This document shows positions 63,897-64,000 of a DNA stretch of 64,000 nt, piece by piece (the stretch's first letter is position 1; each line of letters opens with the position of its first letter). The translations under genes and the position numbers were made by a program. The stretch is from Eubacteriales bacterium (GTDB taxonomy: Bacteria > Bacillota > Clostridia > Lachnospirales > Lachnospiraceae), in the NCBI GenBank assembly GCA_030533235.1, contig JAUNJN010000001.1, forward strand, positions 1-64,000, written 5' to 3'. The notes beneath the pieces were generated by a model. It saw nothing but the letters and a program-made list of their open reading frames with translations, was not told where the DNA came from and did not search any database.

Positions 63897-64000
<104 letters not shown>

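Overview
The window looks like low-GC Gram-positive chromosome from the Clostridia, most probably a Lachnospiraceae gut bacterium (Roseburia/Agathobacter/Eubacterium-like). Supporting signs are AT-rich codon use, strong AGGAG ribosome binding sites, TTGACA-17-TATAAT promoters, rho-independent terminators, a T-box leader, a beta-glucoside PTS operon, LysM-GH18 and MntP genes, and DUF3795/DUF6061/DUF6273/TfoX-type small proteins. No rRNA, tRNA or CRISPR array was found.

Layout. (1) 1-3.1 kb is the right end of an element carrying a DUF6076-like protein, a KilA-N protein and a large serine recombinase. It interrupts the 3' end of a tyrosine integrase. (2) 3.1-8.9 kb is the interrupted host element, an integrative mobilizable element: integrase, XRE repressor, excisionase-like protein, oriT-like hairpins and a MOBV relaxase. 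Two cargo genes (a ScoMcrA-head protein and an unknown) and a TnpB/omega-RNA-like remnant follow. They are bounded by a duplicated copy of the relaxase 3' end. (3) 9-23.4 kb is an accessory region of small enzymes and acetyltransferases read in one direction, with many gene fragments. It holds a HEPN-motif protein, a CptIN/ToxIN-type III toxin-antitoxin locus, a degenerate 17-bp tandem repeat, decaying paralogues and a T-box-led glycyl-tRNA synthetase with a large internal deletion.

(4) 23.4-29.9 kb is a probable sulfur amino-acid uptake operon. A promoter, a 39-codon leader peptide with a Met-Cys-Met-Cys-Met-Cys run and a complete antiterminator/terminator pair precede an SGNH hydrolase, a receptor fused from SBP_bac_3 and MetQ domains, MetN, MetI, two polar amino-acid permeases and a second ATPase. 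(5) 30-36 kb holds membrane proteins, AraC, cupin and GNAT genes and a PadR-controlled ferredoxin/flavodoxin operon. (6) 36-43 kb is a GntR-controlled beta-glucoside operon: EIIBCA, 6-phospho-beta-glucosidase, HPr, HAD phosphatase, Enzyme I. The HPr keeps His15 but has Lys at position 46. (7) 43-51.6 kb holds TauE, a DNA glycosylase, LysM-GH18, GNAT, DinB-DUF3795 and cytidine deaminase genes, and a TetR-controlled flavoprotein operon.

(8) 51.67-59.27 kb is a 7.6-kb defence island inserted in the P-loop codons of a low-molecular-weight tyrosine phosphatase gene and bounded by a 13-bp direct repeat. It carries an IetAS-like AAA ATPase/subtilase pair, a probable pPIWI-associated nuclease-like protein, AbiH, and an integrase whose N-terminal arm domain is replaced by an XRE-type HTH. 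The island supplies a new 5' end to the phosphatase gene. (9) 59.2-64 kb returns to core-like genes: the phosphatase, prephenate dehydratase, a Fur-like regulator, MntP and the start of a GH13 enzyme.

All calls come from reading the sequence and remembered family features. No database search was run.
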